This document shows positions 23,001 to 34,768 of a DNA stretch of 64,000 nucleotides, one piece after another. How positions within the stretch are numbered: position 1 is the first letter of the stretch; the number at the start of each line of letters is the position of its first letter. The position numbers and the translations under genes are program-made. The stretch covers positions 192,918,214 through 192,982,213 of the forward strand of contig NC_084795.1 in the NCBI RefSeq assembly GCF_963169125.1. Reading direction: 5' to 3'. The DNA is from Humulus lupulus (lineage: Eukaryota; Streptophyta; Magnoliopsida; Rosales; Cannabaceae). The notes beneath the pieces were generated by a model. It did not search any database. It saw only the letters and a program-made list of their open reading frames with translations, and was not told the DNA's origin.

Positions 23001-24637
23001 GAATCCACTATACTTGCTAGGAATCCTATGCAACCCTCTTGCATCAGGTCTCTAGCCTTTAGTGCTGAGATCACAGGTACCCGCGGTCCATCCACCGTTC
23101 CCACGAACACAAAGGGTGCCTCGCCCTCCGGTTCAAAGGTCACCATTCGTCGCCTACAATCAATTGTTGCTCCATACCGCGTCGACCAATCCATCCCTAG
23201 TATTATGTCAAAATCGTCCATATCTAGTTCAATCAGGTCAACAAATAATTCTCTACCGTCTACCACTACTGGTAAGGCTCTAACCCACCTCCTAGAGACT
23301 ACCAGCTCTCCTGTAGGCAATATAGTCTGAAAACCCCTAGCATACAAAATACTAGGTCTACATAGCTGATCAATCACCCTAGCAGAAACAAATGAGTGCG
23401 TAGCACCAGAATCAATCAATGCAGTAAACAAGGATCCAGCGCTAAAAATCTGACCTGTGACCACTGATGGGCTGGCCTCTGCCTCAGTCTGAGTCAAGGT
23501 GAAGACCCTAGCAGGTGCGAGCCTGTCTCCCTGCCTAGGCTCCTCCTTCTTAGCCTGCGGGCAATCTTTCTTCAAGTGACTGGTGCTTCCACAAACAAAA
23601 CATGCCCTGATGCCGGTACCCGCTTCAGAGGCGGACCGGAACTCGCCCTGATGCCGTCGCCTGCATCGAGGACACCATGGATAACTCCTCCAGTTGTCAT
23701 TACCGCCCTGGCGGCCACCCACAGAACCGCGAACCCTCCTGTCAGAACCATAGGGAGTAAATGAGTCTGGTACTCTCCTCTTCTGCTCACTGGGGCCGCT
23801 GCCCCGACTAGGCCCAGAAGAAGAAGGCACTACCCTCCTGGTATCACGCCTAGCAGCGTTATCCTTCCAGATCTGATCCTCAGCCCTCTCAGCAGTGAGG
23901 GCCTTGTCCACCACTTGTGCATAGGTAGTCTCTGGAGCCATTGTAATACTCACGTCACGGGCGATCATTGCACCTAATCCCCGTACAAATCTGTCCCTTC
24001 TGGCCGTATCAGTCGGCACAAGCTCTGGCGCAAACTTCGCCAATCTATCAAATACCAAGGCGTACTCAATGACAGATAACCTGCCCTGAGTAAGACTGTT
24101 AAACTCATCCGCCTTCGCCGCTCGAACGGCTACGCTGTAGTATTTCTCGTTGAAAATGCTCTTGAATTCCTCCCAGGTCATAATAGCAGTATCCCTTCGC
24201 TGTCCTACTACCTCCCACCATATTCGTGCATCATGTCTAAGCATATAACTGGCACAATCAACCTTATCCCTTCCTTCAACCCTCATGAAGTCCAGGATTA
24301 CAGACATTGTACTCATCCACTGCTCAGCCTGCAGTGGGTCTGCTCCCCCCTCAAAGGTAGGAGGTTGTTGTTTTCTGAATCTTTCATATAGAGGTTCCAA
24401 CCTGTTCCCAGTCACAGGTTGAACCGGAGCCAGTACCACACTAGGCGGTGGTGGTATCACAGTGGCTGGTGGAGGAGCTGGTTGCCTGTACTGACTAAGC
24501 TCATCCTCTGTTTTCTTCAACCTAGCCTCCATCTCTGCTAAAATCTGTTGCCAGTTCTGAGGAGCAGGTGGAGGGTCCTGCCCCTGGTTATCATCCTCGG
24601 CCTGAATGCCGCGGAGTCTCGATGATTGGCGAGGCAT
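20084..24637 (-). CDS. Element B gag-pol polyprotein, Tekay-like chromovirus, intact ORF
   Basis: A 1,517-residue single-ORF Ty3/gypsy polyprotein that would supply capsid, protease, reverse transcriptase, RNase H and integrase. I chose the ATG giving [10 protein letters not shown] because A and D share it; the frame is open 28 codons further upstream. Visible in order: coiled-coil-like segment at about 30-50; capsid region at about 80-270; zinc knuckle CX2CX4HX4C at 346-359; aspartic protease DSG near 409; RT with FIDD at 744-747; RNase H with YCDAS near 892 and TDH near 955; integrase HHCC region at about 1103-1143, then D1173, D1234 and E1270 (DDX35E); GPF motif near 1408; C-terminal chromodomain at about 1465-1517. 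The first cysteine cluster (CPRC..H) has an extra segment and lacks the last cysteine found in C and D. B's 3' LTR and PPT are deleted, so it cannot complete reverse transcription as it stands. Confidence 0.95.
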   Translation of the reverse strand: MPRQSSRLRGIQAEDDNQGQDPPPAPQNWQQILAEMEARLKKTEDELSQYRQPAPPPATVIPPPPSVVLAPVQPVTGNRLEPLYERFRKQQPPTFEGGADPLQAEQWMSTMSVILDFMRVEGRDKVDCASYMLRHDARIWWEVVGQRRDTAIMTWEEFKSIFNEKYYSVAVRAAKADEFNSLTQGRLSVIEYALVFDRLAKFAPELVPTDTARRDRFVRGLGAMIARDVSITMAPETTYAQVVDKALTAERAEDQIWKDNAARRDTRRVVPSSSGPSRGSGPSEQKRRVPDSFTPYGSDRRVRGSVGGRQGGNDNWRSYPWCPRCRRRHQGEFRSASEAGTGIRACFVCGSTSHLKKDCPQAKKEEPRQGDRLAPARVFTLTQTEAEASPSVVTGQIFSAGSLFTALIDSGATHSFVSARVIDQLCRPSILYARGFQTILPTGELVVSRRWVRALPVVVDGRELFVDLIELDMDDFDIILGMDWSTRYGATIDCRRRMVTFEPEGEAPFVFVGTVDGPRVPVISALKARDLMQEGCIGFLASIVDSSKVAVVGPNETRVVCEFSDLFPADLPGLPPQREIEFVIELAPGAEPVSKAPYRMTPAELKELKIQLQELLDLGFVRPSFSPWGAPVLFVKKKDGSLRMCIDYRELNKLTIKNKYPLPRIEDLFDQLQGSTMFSKIDLRSGYYQLRIREKDIPKTAFRTRYGHYEFLVMSFGLTNAPAAFMDLMNRIFKDYLDKFVIVFIDDILVYSQSESEHEHHLRLVLHRLREHKLYAKFSKCEFWLSQVSFLGHIISKDGLLVDPSKTEAVRDWPRPSNVPEVRSFLGLAGYYRRFVEGFSRIATPLTELTRKKTKFVWTDRCENSFKELKRRLITAPVLSLPTDNEKFVVYCDASRQGLGCVLMQAGKVRAYASRQLKEYEQRYPTHDLELAAVVFALKVWRHYLYGERCEIYTDHKSLKYFFTQKDLNMRQRRWLELVKDYDCDILYHPGKANVVTDALSRRGPGQLYSSRQISDRLAGEMTRAGIELMVGRLANITLQSTLLERIKEAQGKDPRLVERRENVLSGAAKDFSISEMGLLKYKGRICVLIDPDIRREILDESHTSPYSLHPGSTKMYHDLKVLYWWLGMKRDVVDYVARCLTCQQIKAEHPRPAGLLQPLGIPEWKWEDIAMDFVVGLPKTVGQHDSVWVIVDRYTKSAHFLPVKTTYTVEQYADLYVKEIVRLHGAPRSIVSDRDPTFTSKFWKSLQKAMGTQLRFSTAYHPQTDGQSERKIQILEDMLRVCVLDFEGSWSKYLPLIEFSYNNSYQATIGVAPYEMLYARKCRSPIHWEEAGERKYLGPEMVQRTNEALEKIRARMLASQSRQKSYSDLKRRNVEFQVGDHVFLRVSPLRGVKRFGIRGKLSPRFVGPFEVLERVGEVAYRLAMPPALSGVHDVFHVSMLRKYVSDTTHVLSYENLELDRDLSYEEKPVQILDRKDKVLRSKTIALVKVLWRNSKVEEATWELESDMRERYPELFR

Positions 24638-24977
24638 TGCAACTAAATGCTTGCAATCAATGACACCGCTCATTAGGTATGATAACAAGGTCCAATTTCC
24701 ACCTCTCCATCTCAACAACAACCAAGGTCAATCGACCAGAATGACATACAAATATCATGCAGCATACAACGGGCCTCGCCCTGGCATCATGCATATGTTA
24801 TTTGAATCATCATGCTCATAACAATCTAGGCAGGCACACAAAGCATTAAACACATATTCATGAATATATCAATCGACCATACCAAACCACCCTGAGTCGA
24901 GCTTTTCAATGGCAGCGTGCGTACATGTTCGGTCAATCTCCAGAACCAATAAACCTTGGCTCGCTCTGATACCAAGT
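24638..24977 (-). other. PBS and 5' leader of element B
   Basis: The minus-strand leader of about 320 bases ends in the PBS at 24958-24974 (GGCTCGCTCTGATACCA on the plus strand, the complement of TGGTATCAGAGCGAGCC), three bases from the LTR. Confidence 0.9.
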
Positions 24978-27259
24978 TGTAACGCCCTACTACCTTAGAG
25001 CCGTTACTAAGTGAGTTTAAAACAGAAATTGTGCATTTAATTGACTCAAAGTGGTTTCTAAAACCAAAAGTGTGATTAAACCAGAGTTTAAGGCTGTATT
25101 CTTTTAAAATGGTCAACTTCATTGAAAACGTTAAATATAAAACATCTGGGATCCCAAAATAAGGTTTACAAAATGTTTACAACACCAAAATAGATTTACA
25201 CTTGATCAGCTATCAAAAGAATGGTTAAATACAGCCATATACAAAATGCCCCCAACCAAAGCAGTCGGGCAGGCCGAACATGTACGCGCCGCCCCCACGC
25301 TCTCCATACTCATGGCCGGTTGACTGACTCCTTGCTTTTACCTGCCACACGGAGCACCCGTGAGCCGAAGCCCAGCAAGAAAACCCAAATAACACATAAC
25401 ATATGCAAAACAAATAGCTGGCAATAATTCACTGACACATAGGAAAACCATCATAATAAACAAGTACGGCCATGCCGCTCCCAAGGCCTTACCAAAGACT
25501 GGAGTTTCGGTTCTCACCGCGAGGATAACTCATGTATCCCTTGGGTCCCACCCTGAATATAAGCATCCCATGTGCTGTGTGTTACTTTCGGCCCACGGCC
25601 TATGCCGTACCCGGCCTCTGCCGTTCGTTTCATCATAATCACACATATAGTACATTCAAAATAAACATTCACACACATCACGGTTCATTTAAGGTTAAGC
25701 ATTTGCACGTAATACAATCCGGGGCAACGCCCTACAATCACACAGTGGGGCCATGCCCTAAACTCGGGTGTTACAGTTTTCGTACCTTTAGATTAAGTAG
25801 CCTTGATCAACCTGACTCCTTGAGCACGATCTTACCCGAGCCCTAGCGCTTACCTAAGTAAAATCCACAAGTCAAAGTCATCACCAATCCTCAAGTCCAA
25901 AACCTAGCCTCGGGACTAATCCCGAGCCCCTGGGAAGTCCTATATCCCCAAAACAAAGTGGCGGAATCGAGCCCCGAACCCTAGGTCAAAATCCCTTCAC
26001 AAAAGCCCAAAAATTCCCTCTGTGAACAGTGCAGCGCTCAAAAGGTAGCGTTGTAGCGCTATAAGCAGAACCACCCTCACCAGACAGGGGCTAGCGCTAC
26101 AGCGCCCCCTGCCTAGCGCTGTAGCGCTAGTTGCAGCATAACAAAACCAAAAATCGCATCTTGCGATTTTCTTCCCCCATTTCGAACCCAAACTTGTCCA
26201 ACTCTTTCCCAAGCCCAAAAACAAACATATATACACCACACACTCATCCCAAGCATCCCAAGAACTCAATCCCAAGCTCAAGCAACCCACAACTCAAAAT
26301 CTAACCCAATGAACCCCAAAAACCAGAAAAATCAATCAAACAACAAGGATAGGGTCTTAGAAATCATACCGTGGGTGGAACTTCGACCTTGAACTGAACC
26401 CTAGACCTCCTTGGCTTGCACCTTCACAACCTTGACCTGTTTTCCCCAAAAACCCCATCCATTTAGCTCAAAAACACAGTTCAAAACCAGCAAAACCCTA
26501 AAACCGAAAACCTCAAGAACTTACCTCATATCTCTTATTTGATCTTGCTAATCCCTTGCAAATCAACAAACCTAGCTTACCACTGAGCTTCATCTCAAGA
26601 AAAATCAAAGAAAAAGGGTGGGAGAACCACAAACCAAATCTTCAAAGCCAACCCTTCAGCTTTCCCTCTCTTTCTTTTCTCTTCTTTCTTTCTTTCTTTT
26701 CAGCCTATAATTTTTCTCTACTAAATCCACTAAGTATAAAGGCCTTCTTTATTTTATCTCTTGCAAGCCTAATGACCAAAATACCCTCTCTTACTAATTC
26801 TAAGCCTTTATGTCCATAAAGGGCATTTTAGTCATATTACCCAAATTCCCACTAATTCCTCAAGTGTTCCTAATAATTCCCGTTCGCTACCCAATGCCTA
26901 ATAAATCACCAAATATATTCCCAAATTCTCGATTAACTCCCCAGGCTTAACCCAAGCCTGGTACAGGTTCCCGCTTTGACTTTCCGCTAACCCGCTCGTT
27001 CTAGGATCGTCTCGAGTCATAGATCACAGGTATCAACATAGTCATGCCCAACATGGCCAAATTACAAATATGCTCAATCAGGTCTACATGCATATTAATT
27101 CACATAATCATGCACCACAATTAATCACATAATCATAAAACGTGCACTAAATCATAATCATGCATAAAACCCATTAAAGACCCACACAGAATTCCATTAT
27201 GCCCTCCAGGCACGCTATCTCAGGCCCTAAGCCTTAATACCGAATTTGGGGTCATTACA
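24978..27259 (-). mobile_element. 5' LTR of element B
   Basis: 2,282-bp LTR on the minus strand, TGTAATGACCCC to GGGCGTTACA. The AGCGCT palindrome cassette is at 26033-26131. The 5 bases outside (attac, 27260-27264) sit in element C's gag, so B inserted in C. This would be B's promoter region. Confidence 0.9.
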
Positions 27260-30200
27260 ATTACAATCAGGGTCAGGACCCTCCACCTGCCCCACAGAAC
27301 TGGCAGCAGATATTAGCCGAAATGGAGGCTAGGTTGCAGAGAACAGAGGAAGAACTTCGTCAGATGAGGCAGCAGGCCCCTTCACAGGTCACAGGGTTAC
27401 CAATTCAGCAGAATGTAGTGCCAGTGTTGGTTCAGCCTGTGGTTGAGAACAGGTGGGAACCTTTGTACGAAAGATTTAGAAAGCAACAACCTCCTACCTT
27501 TGAGGGTGGATCAGACCCGCTGCGGTCTGAGCAGTGGATGAATATGATTTCCTTAATCCTAGATTTCATGAGGGTTGAATGAAATGAAAGGGTGGCCTGT
27601 GCTTGCTACATGCTTAGAGAGGATCCCCGTATCTGGTGGGAAGTAGTGAGTCAGCGGAGGAATGTTATAGTTATGACTTGGGAAGAATTTAAGAGTATCT
27701 TTAATGAGAAATACTACAGCGTAGCAGTCCGAGCTGCAAAGGTTGATGAGTTTATCAACCTGACTCAGAACAAGATATCAGTTACTGAGTATGCCCTGAG
27801 ATTTTATAGATTGGCGAAGTTTGCACCAGACATAGTGCCAACAGATGTGGCCAGGAGAGATAGGTTTATACGGGGTTTGAATGTGATGATCCCCCATGAT
27901 GTAAGTATTACCTTGAATTCAGAGACTACTACTTATGTTGAAGAGGTGGATAAGGCCCTTACTGCAGAGAGGGCTGAGGATCAGATATGGAAAGACAGCG
28001 TCGTTAGGCGCAATGTCAGGAGGACGGTGCCTCCTTTTATTGGGTCTAGTCGGGGCAGTGGCCCCAGTGAGTAGAAAAGAAGAGTTCCAGATTCATTTGT
28101 TCTTCCTAGTTCTAATAGGAGGGTACGAGGTTCTGTTGGTGGCCGTCAGGGCGGAGGTGACAACTGGAGGAGTTTTCCAGTGTGTCCTCGATGTAGACGA
28201 CGACATCAGGGTGAGTGCCGGATTAGGGCATGTTTTATTTGTGGGAGTGCCAACCATCTGAAGAAAGACTACCTACAAGCTAAGAAAGAGGAACCAAAGC
28301 AGGGAGATAGTCTCGCTCTTGCCAGGGTATTCGCTTTGACTCAGACTGAGGCGGAGGCTAGTCCCTCAGTTGTGATTGGTCAGATCTCTAGCGATGGTTC
28401 TTTGTATACTGCATTGATTGATTCAGGGGCTACCCACTCATTTGTATCTGCTAGGTTGATAGACCAGTTTTGTAGACATAGTATTGTCTATGCTAGGGAT
28501 TTTCAGACTTTGTTACCAACAGGAGAACAGGGTAGTCTCTAGGAGGTGGGTTAGAGCATTACTAGTAGAGATAGATGGTAGGAAATTGTTTGTTGATCTG
28601 GTTGAATTAGACATGGATGATTTTGATATGATATTAGGGATGGATTGGTTAATGAGGTATGGAGCAACGATTGATTGCAAGCGGCGAATGGTGACTTTTG
28701 AACCAGAAGGCGAGGTACCTTTTGTGTTTGTGGGGACGGTGAATGGACCGCGAGTGCCTATGATCTCAACACTGAAGGCAATAGACCTGATGCAGGATGG
28801 TTCATAGGATTCCTAGCAAGTGTTGTAGATACCTCTAGAGTGGTAACAGGGGACCGAATGAAACCAGATTGGTTTGTGAGTTTCCAGACTTATTTCCAGG
28901 AGATTTGCCGGGATTGCCGCCATAGCGGGAGATCGAGTTCGTCATAGAGTTGGCAACAGAAATGGAGCCAGTATCCAGGGCACCCTATAGAATGGCTCCG
29001 GCAGAGTTAAAGGAGTTGAAGATTCAGTTACAAGAGTTACTGGATTTGGGATTCATTAGACCGAGCTTCTCGCCATGGGGTGCTCCAGTGTTATTTGTTA
29101 AGAGGAAGGATGGATCGCTTAGGATGTGCATTGACTACAGAGAGTTGAACAAGTTGACCATTAATAATAAGTATCCACTGCCTAGGATCGATGATTTATT
29201 TGATCAGTTACAGGGGAGTACGGTGTTTTCAAAGATTGATCTCCGGTCAGGCTATCACCAGTTGTGGATTAAAGAGGAGGACATACCAAAGATTGCTTTT
29301 CGAAGAAGGTATCGGCACTATGAATTTCTGATTATGTCCTTTGGATTAACCAATGCCCCAAGAGCTTTTATGGATATGATGAACAGGATTTTCAAAGATT
29401 ATCTGGATAAGTTTGTGATTGTATTTATCGATGATATACTGGTGTACTCCAAGTCAGAGACAGAGCATGGGCATCATCTGGGCTTGGTGTTGCAGCAATT
29501 GAGAGAGAATAAGCTATATGCCAAGTTTAGTAAGTGCGAGTTCTAGTTACCGCAGGTTACATTTCTGGGCCATATTGTCCGTAAGGAGGGGATACTGGTT
29601 GACCCAAGTAAGATAGAGGCAGTGAGAGATTGGCCTAGACCGAGCAGTGTTCCTGAGGTCATAAGTTTTCTTGGGTTTGCTGGATACTACCGGCAGTTTG
29701 TAGAGGGGTTCTCCACAAGTGCTACTCCATTGACAGAGTTGACAACAAAGAAGACCCTGCATGTGTGGACAGATCAGTGTGAGAATAGCTTCAAGGAATT
29801 GAAGCGGCGATTGATTACTGCACCAGTGTTAAGCCTGCCGATAGACAAAGAGAAGTTTATGGTTTACTGTGACGCTTCCAGACAGGGTTTGGGATGTGTG
29901 TTGATGCAAGCTGGGAAAGTAATAGCTTCTACATCAAGGAAATTAAAAGAGTGTGACCAGAGATATCCCACGCATGATCTGGAGTTAGCTGCAGTGGTAT
30001 TTGCTCTTATGGTTTGGAGACATTACCTGTATGGTGAAAGGTGTGAGATATACACGGATCACAAGAGTTTAAAGTATTTCTTTACTCAGAAAGATTTGAA
30101 CATGTGCCAAAGATGATGGTTAGAATTGGTAAAGTATTATGATTGTGACATCTTATACCATCCTGGGAAGGCTAATGTAGTCACTGATGCATTGAGCCGG

Positions 30201-31707
30201 AAGGGCCCAGGACATTTGTTTAGTTCGAGACAGGTATCTGACAGATTAGCTGAGGAGATGACCAGAGCAGGTATAGAGTTAGTGGTTGGTAGGTTAGCCA
30301 ACATAACTCTTCAGTCAACGCTCCTTGAGAGGATTAAGCAAGCACAGGGAAGGGATCCCCAGTTAGTTAAACATAGAGTGAATGTCCTAACTGTAACGAC
30401 CAAGGACTTCTTTATCTCAGAGATGGGTTTATTTAGGTACAAAGGACGGATTTGAGTCTCATACCACTCCCTACTCTTTACACCCAGGTACTACGAAGAT
30501 GTACCAAGATTTGAGAGTTTTGTATTGGTGGACAGTCATGAAGAGGGATATGGTGGACTATGTGGCTAGGTGCTTCACCTGTCAGCGGATTAAGGCTGAA
30601 CATTAGAGGCCAGCAGGGTTATTGCAGCCTCTAGGAATTCCCGAGTGGAAATGGGAGGATATTACCATGGACTTTGTGGTTGGATTGCCGAAGACCGCGG
30701 GCCAGCATCACTCAGTGTGGGTGATTGTGGACAGGTATACTAAGTCTGCCCACTTTTTACCTGTGAGGACAACTTATACTATGGAGCAGTATGCTGAGCT
30801 ATATGTAAAGGAAATTGTTCGACTTGATGGGGCTCCGAGGTCGATAGTATCCGACAGGGACCCCACCTTCACCTCCAAGTTCTGGGAGAGCCTGCAGAAG
30901 GCAATGGGCACACAGTTACGGTTTAGTACCGCTTATCATCCTCAGACAGATGGGCAATCTGAGAGGACGATTCAGATACTGGAGGATATGTTACGAGCCT
31001 GTGTGTTGGATTTTGGGGGATCTTGGAGTAGGTATCTCCCTTTGATTGAGTTCTCGTACAATAATAGTTATCAGGCGACTATTGGAGTGGCTCCGTATCA
31101 GATGTTGTATGGGAGAAAGTGCAGATCACCGATACATTGGGATGAAACTGGTGAGAGAAGATATTTAGGTCCTTAGATGGTTCAGAGGACCAATGAGGAA
31201 ATTGAGAAGATTAGAGCTCGTATGCTTGCCTCTCAGAGTCTCCAGAAGAGTTATTCGAACCTGAGATGCAGGAGCGTGGAATTTCAGGTCGGTGATCATT
31301 TGTTCCTTAAGGTTTCGCCCCTGAGAAGAGTGAAACAATTTGGTGCTTAGGGCAAGTTGAGCCCCAGGTTTGTTGGCCCCTTCAAGGTTCTAGAATGAGT
31401 TGGAGAGGTGGCTTACAGATTAGCGATGCCTCCAGCTCTATCAAGGGTCCATAACGTGTTTCACGTATCCATGCTCCGGAAATATGTATCAGATACTACT
31501 CATGTGTTGAGCTATGAGAATTTGGAGTTGGATCAGGATTTATCATACAAGGAGAAGCCTATTCAGATCCTTGATAGGAAGGACAAAATCTTGCTGAGCA
31601 AGACCATCGCCTTGGTTAAAGTGTTGTGGAGGAACAACAAGGTTGAAGAAGCGACGTGGGAACTTGAGTCTGATATGCGGGAGCGGCATCCCGAGTTATT
31701 CAGGTAA
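27260..31707 (+). pseudogene. Element C gag-pol, broken by stops and frameshifts
   Basis: Same domain order as B: gag from codon about 14 ([16 protein letters not shown]...), zinc knuckle CFICGSANHLKKDY with the last cysteine changed, protease DSG near 28428, RT with FIDDILVYS near 29430, RNase H, integrase and chromodomain. Breaks include TGA at 27580, TAG at 28072, a frameshift near 28530, another near 28800, TAG at 29544, TGA at 30114, a deletion of about 40 bases near 30452 removing the start of the integrase zinc region, TAG near 30604, TAG at 31174 and TGA at 31396. Its first codons and leader were lost in the deletion joining C to B. It is clearly older or more mutated than B. Confidence 0.95.
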
Positions 31708-31742
31708 TTTCGAGGACAAAATTCTTGCAAGGAGGGGATAGT
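31708..31742 (+). other. Polypurine tract and 3' UTR of element C
   Basis: Short 3' UTR ending in AAGGAGGGGATAG (31729-31741), the plus-strand primer, one base from the 3' LTR start. Confidence 0.88.
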
Positions 31743-32273
31743 TGTAACACCCTAATTTGCTAATAAGGTTTAGGACCTTGATTAGCATGCCTGGAGGGCA
31801 ATAAGTGAATTAACATGTTAATATATGAATTTAAATGAATATGTGATTAGAATGCATGTTTAGGTGGAATAAATATGCATGTGGGCCCCGTTTGTTTGTT
31901 AGGGGTAAATTGGTAATTTTAGCCTGTTGAGGGCATAAATGTGATAATTGTATTATATGGTTAATACCACGTGTGAGTGGTGATATTATTGTGATGCACG
32001 TGCCGAGACAGTCCTAGGGAGCTAATTAGTTTAAAAGTCACAACGGGATTAAATACCCGGCTAGGGAGGAGCCTAAGGGTATTTTGGGAATTTTGTACCT
32101 TGAGTTTGGGAGTTATGGTTAATGGTAATTGAGTAACTTGAGTGACCATTGGTGACCATTAGGAGTAACAGATTTTAGATGAGAAAGTTGGAGATTTGCA
32201 AGAAAAGTGAAATGTCAAAAATGCCCTTGAGATTTAGTTAGGAGAGGATTTTGATGGAGGGATAGAATGGTCT
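31743..32273 (+). mobile_element. 3' LTR of element C, first 531 bp
   Basis: Starts TGTAACACCCTAATTTGC and follows the family U3 layout until ggtct at 32273, where LTR K begins. The rest of this LTR is not recognisable to the right. Confidence 0.85.
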
Positions 32274-34550
32274 TGTAACGACCCAAATTCGCTAATAAGG
32301 CTTAAGGGCCTTGATTAGTGTACCAGGAGGGCATAAATGGGACTAGAGCTAATATTATTGACTTAAATGTGTGAATATGTGATTAATGATGATTATATGA
32401 TAATTAATGATGTTATGTGATAATATGAAATAAACATGTGATATATGTGAGAACCACATTATTATGTGGGCAGGTTCATATAGCGCAACTCGAGACGATC
32501 CTAGGGTCAGATAGTGGGAAAAGTCACAACGGGACTTAAAATATGACTTTGGACAAGTCAGGGGTATTTTAGGTATCGGGTAGTGATTTGGACTATCAGG
32601 TTATGAAAATAAATATATGGAGATATATTTGAGGTTAGGATGTCTAGGCGGGAATATTGGGGGATTTTACTGTATTGGCCTCGGGGACGGTTTCGGCACC
32701 CCGAGCCATGGTATTAGCTTAACAAGTAAGACAAAAGTTAGGAAGCCTTAAAGGAAAAATAAACCGACTCAATTTTCTACTCAGCTGGTTACTCTCTCTC
32801 TCTCTCTCTCTCAAGTAAAGCAAACTAGAGAAAATCACAGAAGCAAAATAGGGAAAAATTAGGGGAAATTGCTGGGAATTAAGTGGGAATTTCTGAGGCT
32901 TAGCTCCAGACTTACTCAGGGGAATCAAATCAATCTAAGGTAAGTATTAATCCTATGTTATCTGAAGTTTAACCTTGAGTTCTCAGATGGGTATTGAGGT
33001 ATTGTTCAATTGATGATTAGGATGGAATTGAGTTGGGGAAATCTTTGGAATCAACTGGGTTTTGGCTAGAGGAAGGGTTCAATGAAGAAGGTAAGCCTTG
33101 TTTCATGATTGGTGATTTGAGTTTGAGTTTTGACTGACTAAATTGGGCGTTTACGTTCTTAGAGTTTCAAGGGTTGGAAGTGAGTTTTCTATGGGTTATT
33201 GAGCTGATTTTTTGTTGAATTGTGTAGCATAAGTTGTGGAAATGTTGGGTGTTGAAGTAGAGAGCTTAGGGGTGGTTTTGGCTGAGGTTTTGAGCTCTAA
33301 AATGGTCGGTTTTCTGGGTTTGAAAGGAAGGGTCGCGGCTCTATTCTAGAGCGCTGCAGCCCTAGGATGAAAAAGGGCCAAGGAGGCTCGGCCAAGGGAG
33401 GGCGCTGCGGTGCCCAAAGCAAGGGCCGCGGCACGTGTCTTTGTTCAGGATAGCCTTGGTTCTGTTTTGAGGCTAGGGCCGCAGCCCTTGGTTGTGCACA
33501 TGAACTTTTGAGGGTTTTAGGCATGGGAATGTGGTCTAGTATGCTCGGAATTGATTTCACCACCGTGCTTGGTGGAATTCGGATTCCCGGGAGTTAGTTT
33601 TATAACCAGAAACCTATATTCGAGTGTTAATGGAACCCTATACTTTGGTTGTGACTAGGTGATAAAGGCTTAGGCTCAAGAACAGATCGTGCTTGAGGGG
33701 CGTTGCTCGTAATTCAATAACTGTAAAGATTAAAGGTAAGAAAACTGCACCTGATTGAATATATGTGACGGGACTAAGGGTTCCCTACTGTGATTGCTTT
33801 AGATGATGGTATTATGCCATGCAAGCTATTTAGTGAACCAACAGCCTAAGGGTGCCAAGGGTTACACTAGTGCATAGGGAGCAGCTCGGCCACTAGTAGC
33901 CGAGGACAGCTTATTATGCACTGAGCCCGGTTTAAGCGGGCCGGAGTCAGTGGGTTAAACTGAGGGTGTGGCCTAAGTCGTCGGCCCTGAATATCATGTG
34001 ATATGAATGAAATATGTCATTGATTGTATCGTGAATCTAAATGTATGTGATGAATATTTGCTGTGGATTATTTGATGAGAGTACATGCGTAATGATTTAA
34101 CTGTCTGTTATCGTTGTTTGTGTTGTATATGATGTTTTCTTGCTGGGCTTTGGCTCACGGGTGCTACGTGGGGCAGGTAAAGGTGAGGGCAAGTTAGACC
34201 AACCCTGATTGGAGAGCTCAATGAGCAGAATGTACATGGCAGGCCGCTCAGCCGCCACGGTTGAGGAGGTCACATGGACAAAAGGACCAGAACCTTGTAT
34301 TTTGCCTTAGTATGGCAAAAGTTTACTTTTAACTGTTGGGTTTTGCAATTCAGCTTTTAAACTCTGATCTTTTGGGGATCCCTTTTGTAAACTGTTTGTT
34401 GATTTATAAAATGTTTCTTTTGAGACCAAAATGTCTTTTAACCCTAGAACACTTAAAATAATGACACATTTTTAAATTAATGACTTGATTTGCAAGTCTT
34501 GCACTTTACAAGTACACAGTGTAGGGGTCTTGGCTATCCAGGGCGTTACA
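32274..34550 (+). mobile_element. LTR K, divergent subfamily
   Basis: 2,277-bp plus-strand LTR starting TGTAACGACCCAAATTCGC and ending CTATCCAGGGCGTTACA. A (TC)n run is at about 32785-32812 and a GC-rich palindrome cluster at about 33340-33440. The U5 half differs from the other LTRs. It is inserted in C's 3' LTR. Confidence 0.87.
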
Positions 34551-34768
34551 ACATGGTATCAGAGCGTCCTAGGTTTAAGGGTTCCTGAAGATAGGCTGGA
34601 CATGTACATTCGCTGCTAGAGACAAGCTAAAATCAGGGTTCGGTAATGTGTATATGTGTTTATGTGCTTATGTGCCTGAAGTGAGCTATGAATGCTGTTA
34701 TTTACAGGATTACTAGGAAGCATGAGAAACTGATACGGCCTGGCCCTTGACTGTTGTGTGAAAATATG
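34551..34768 (+). other. PBS and partial leader of element K
   Basis: PBS TGGTATCAGAGCGTCC begins at 34554, followed by a leader related to but different from A's. It stops at about 34768, where minus-strand LTR sequence of D begins. No gag of K is present. Confidence 0.8.

Noticed and set aside
20852..23790. Plus-strand and alternate-frame ORFs across B
   Set aside because: They are shadows of the 1,517-codon minus-strand gag-pol.
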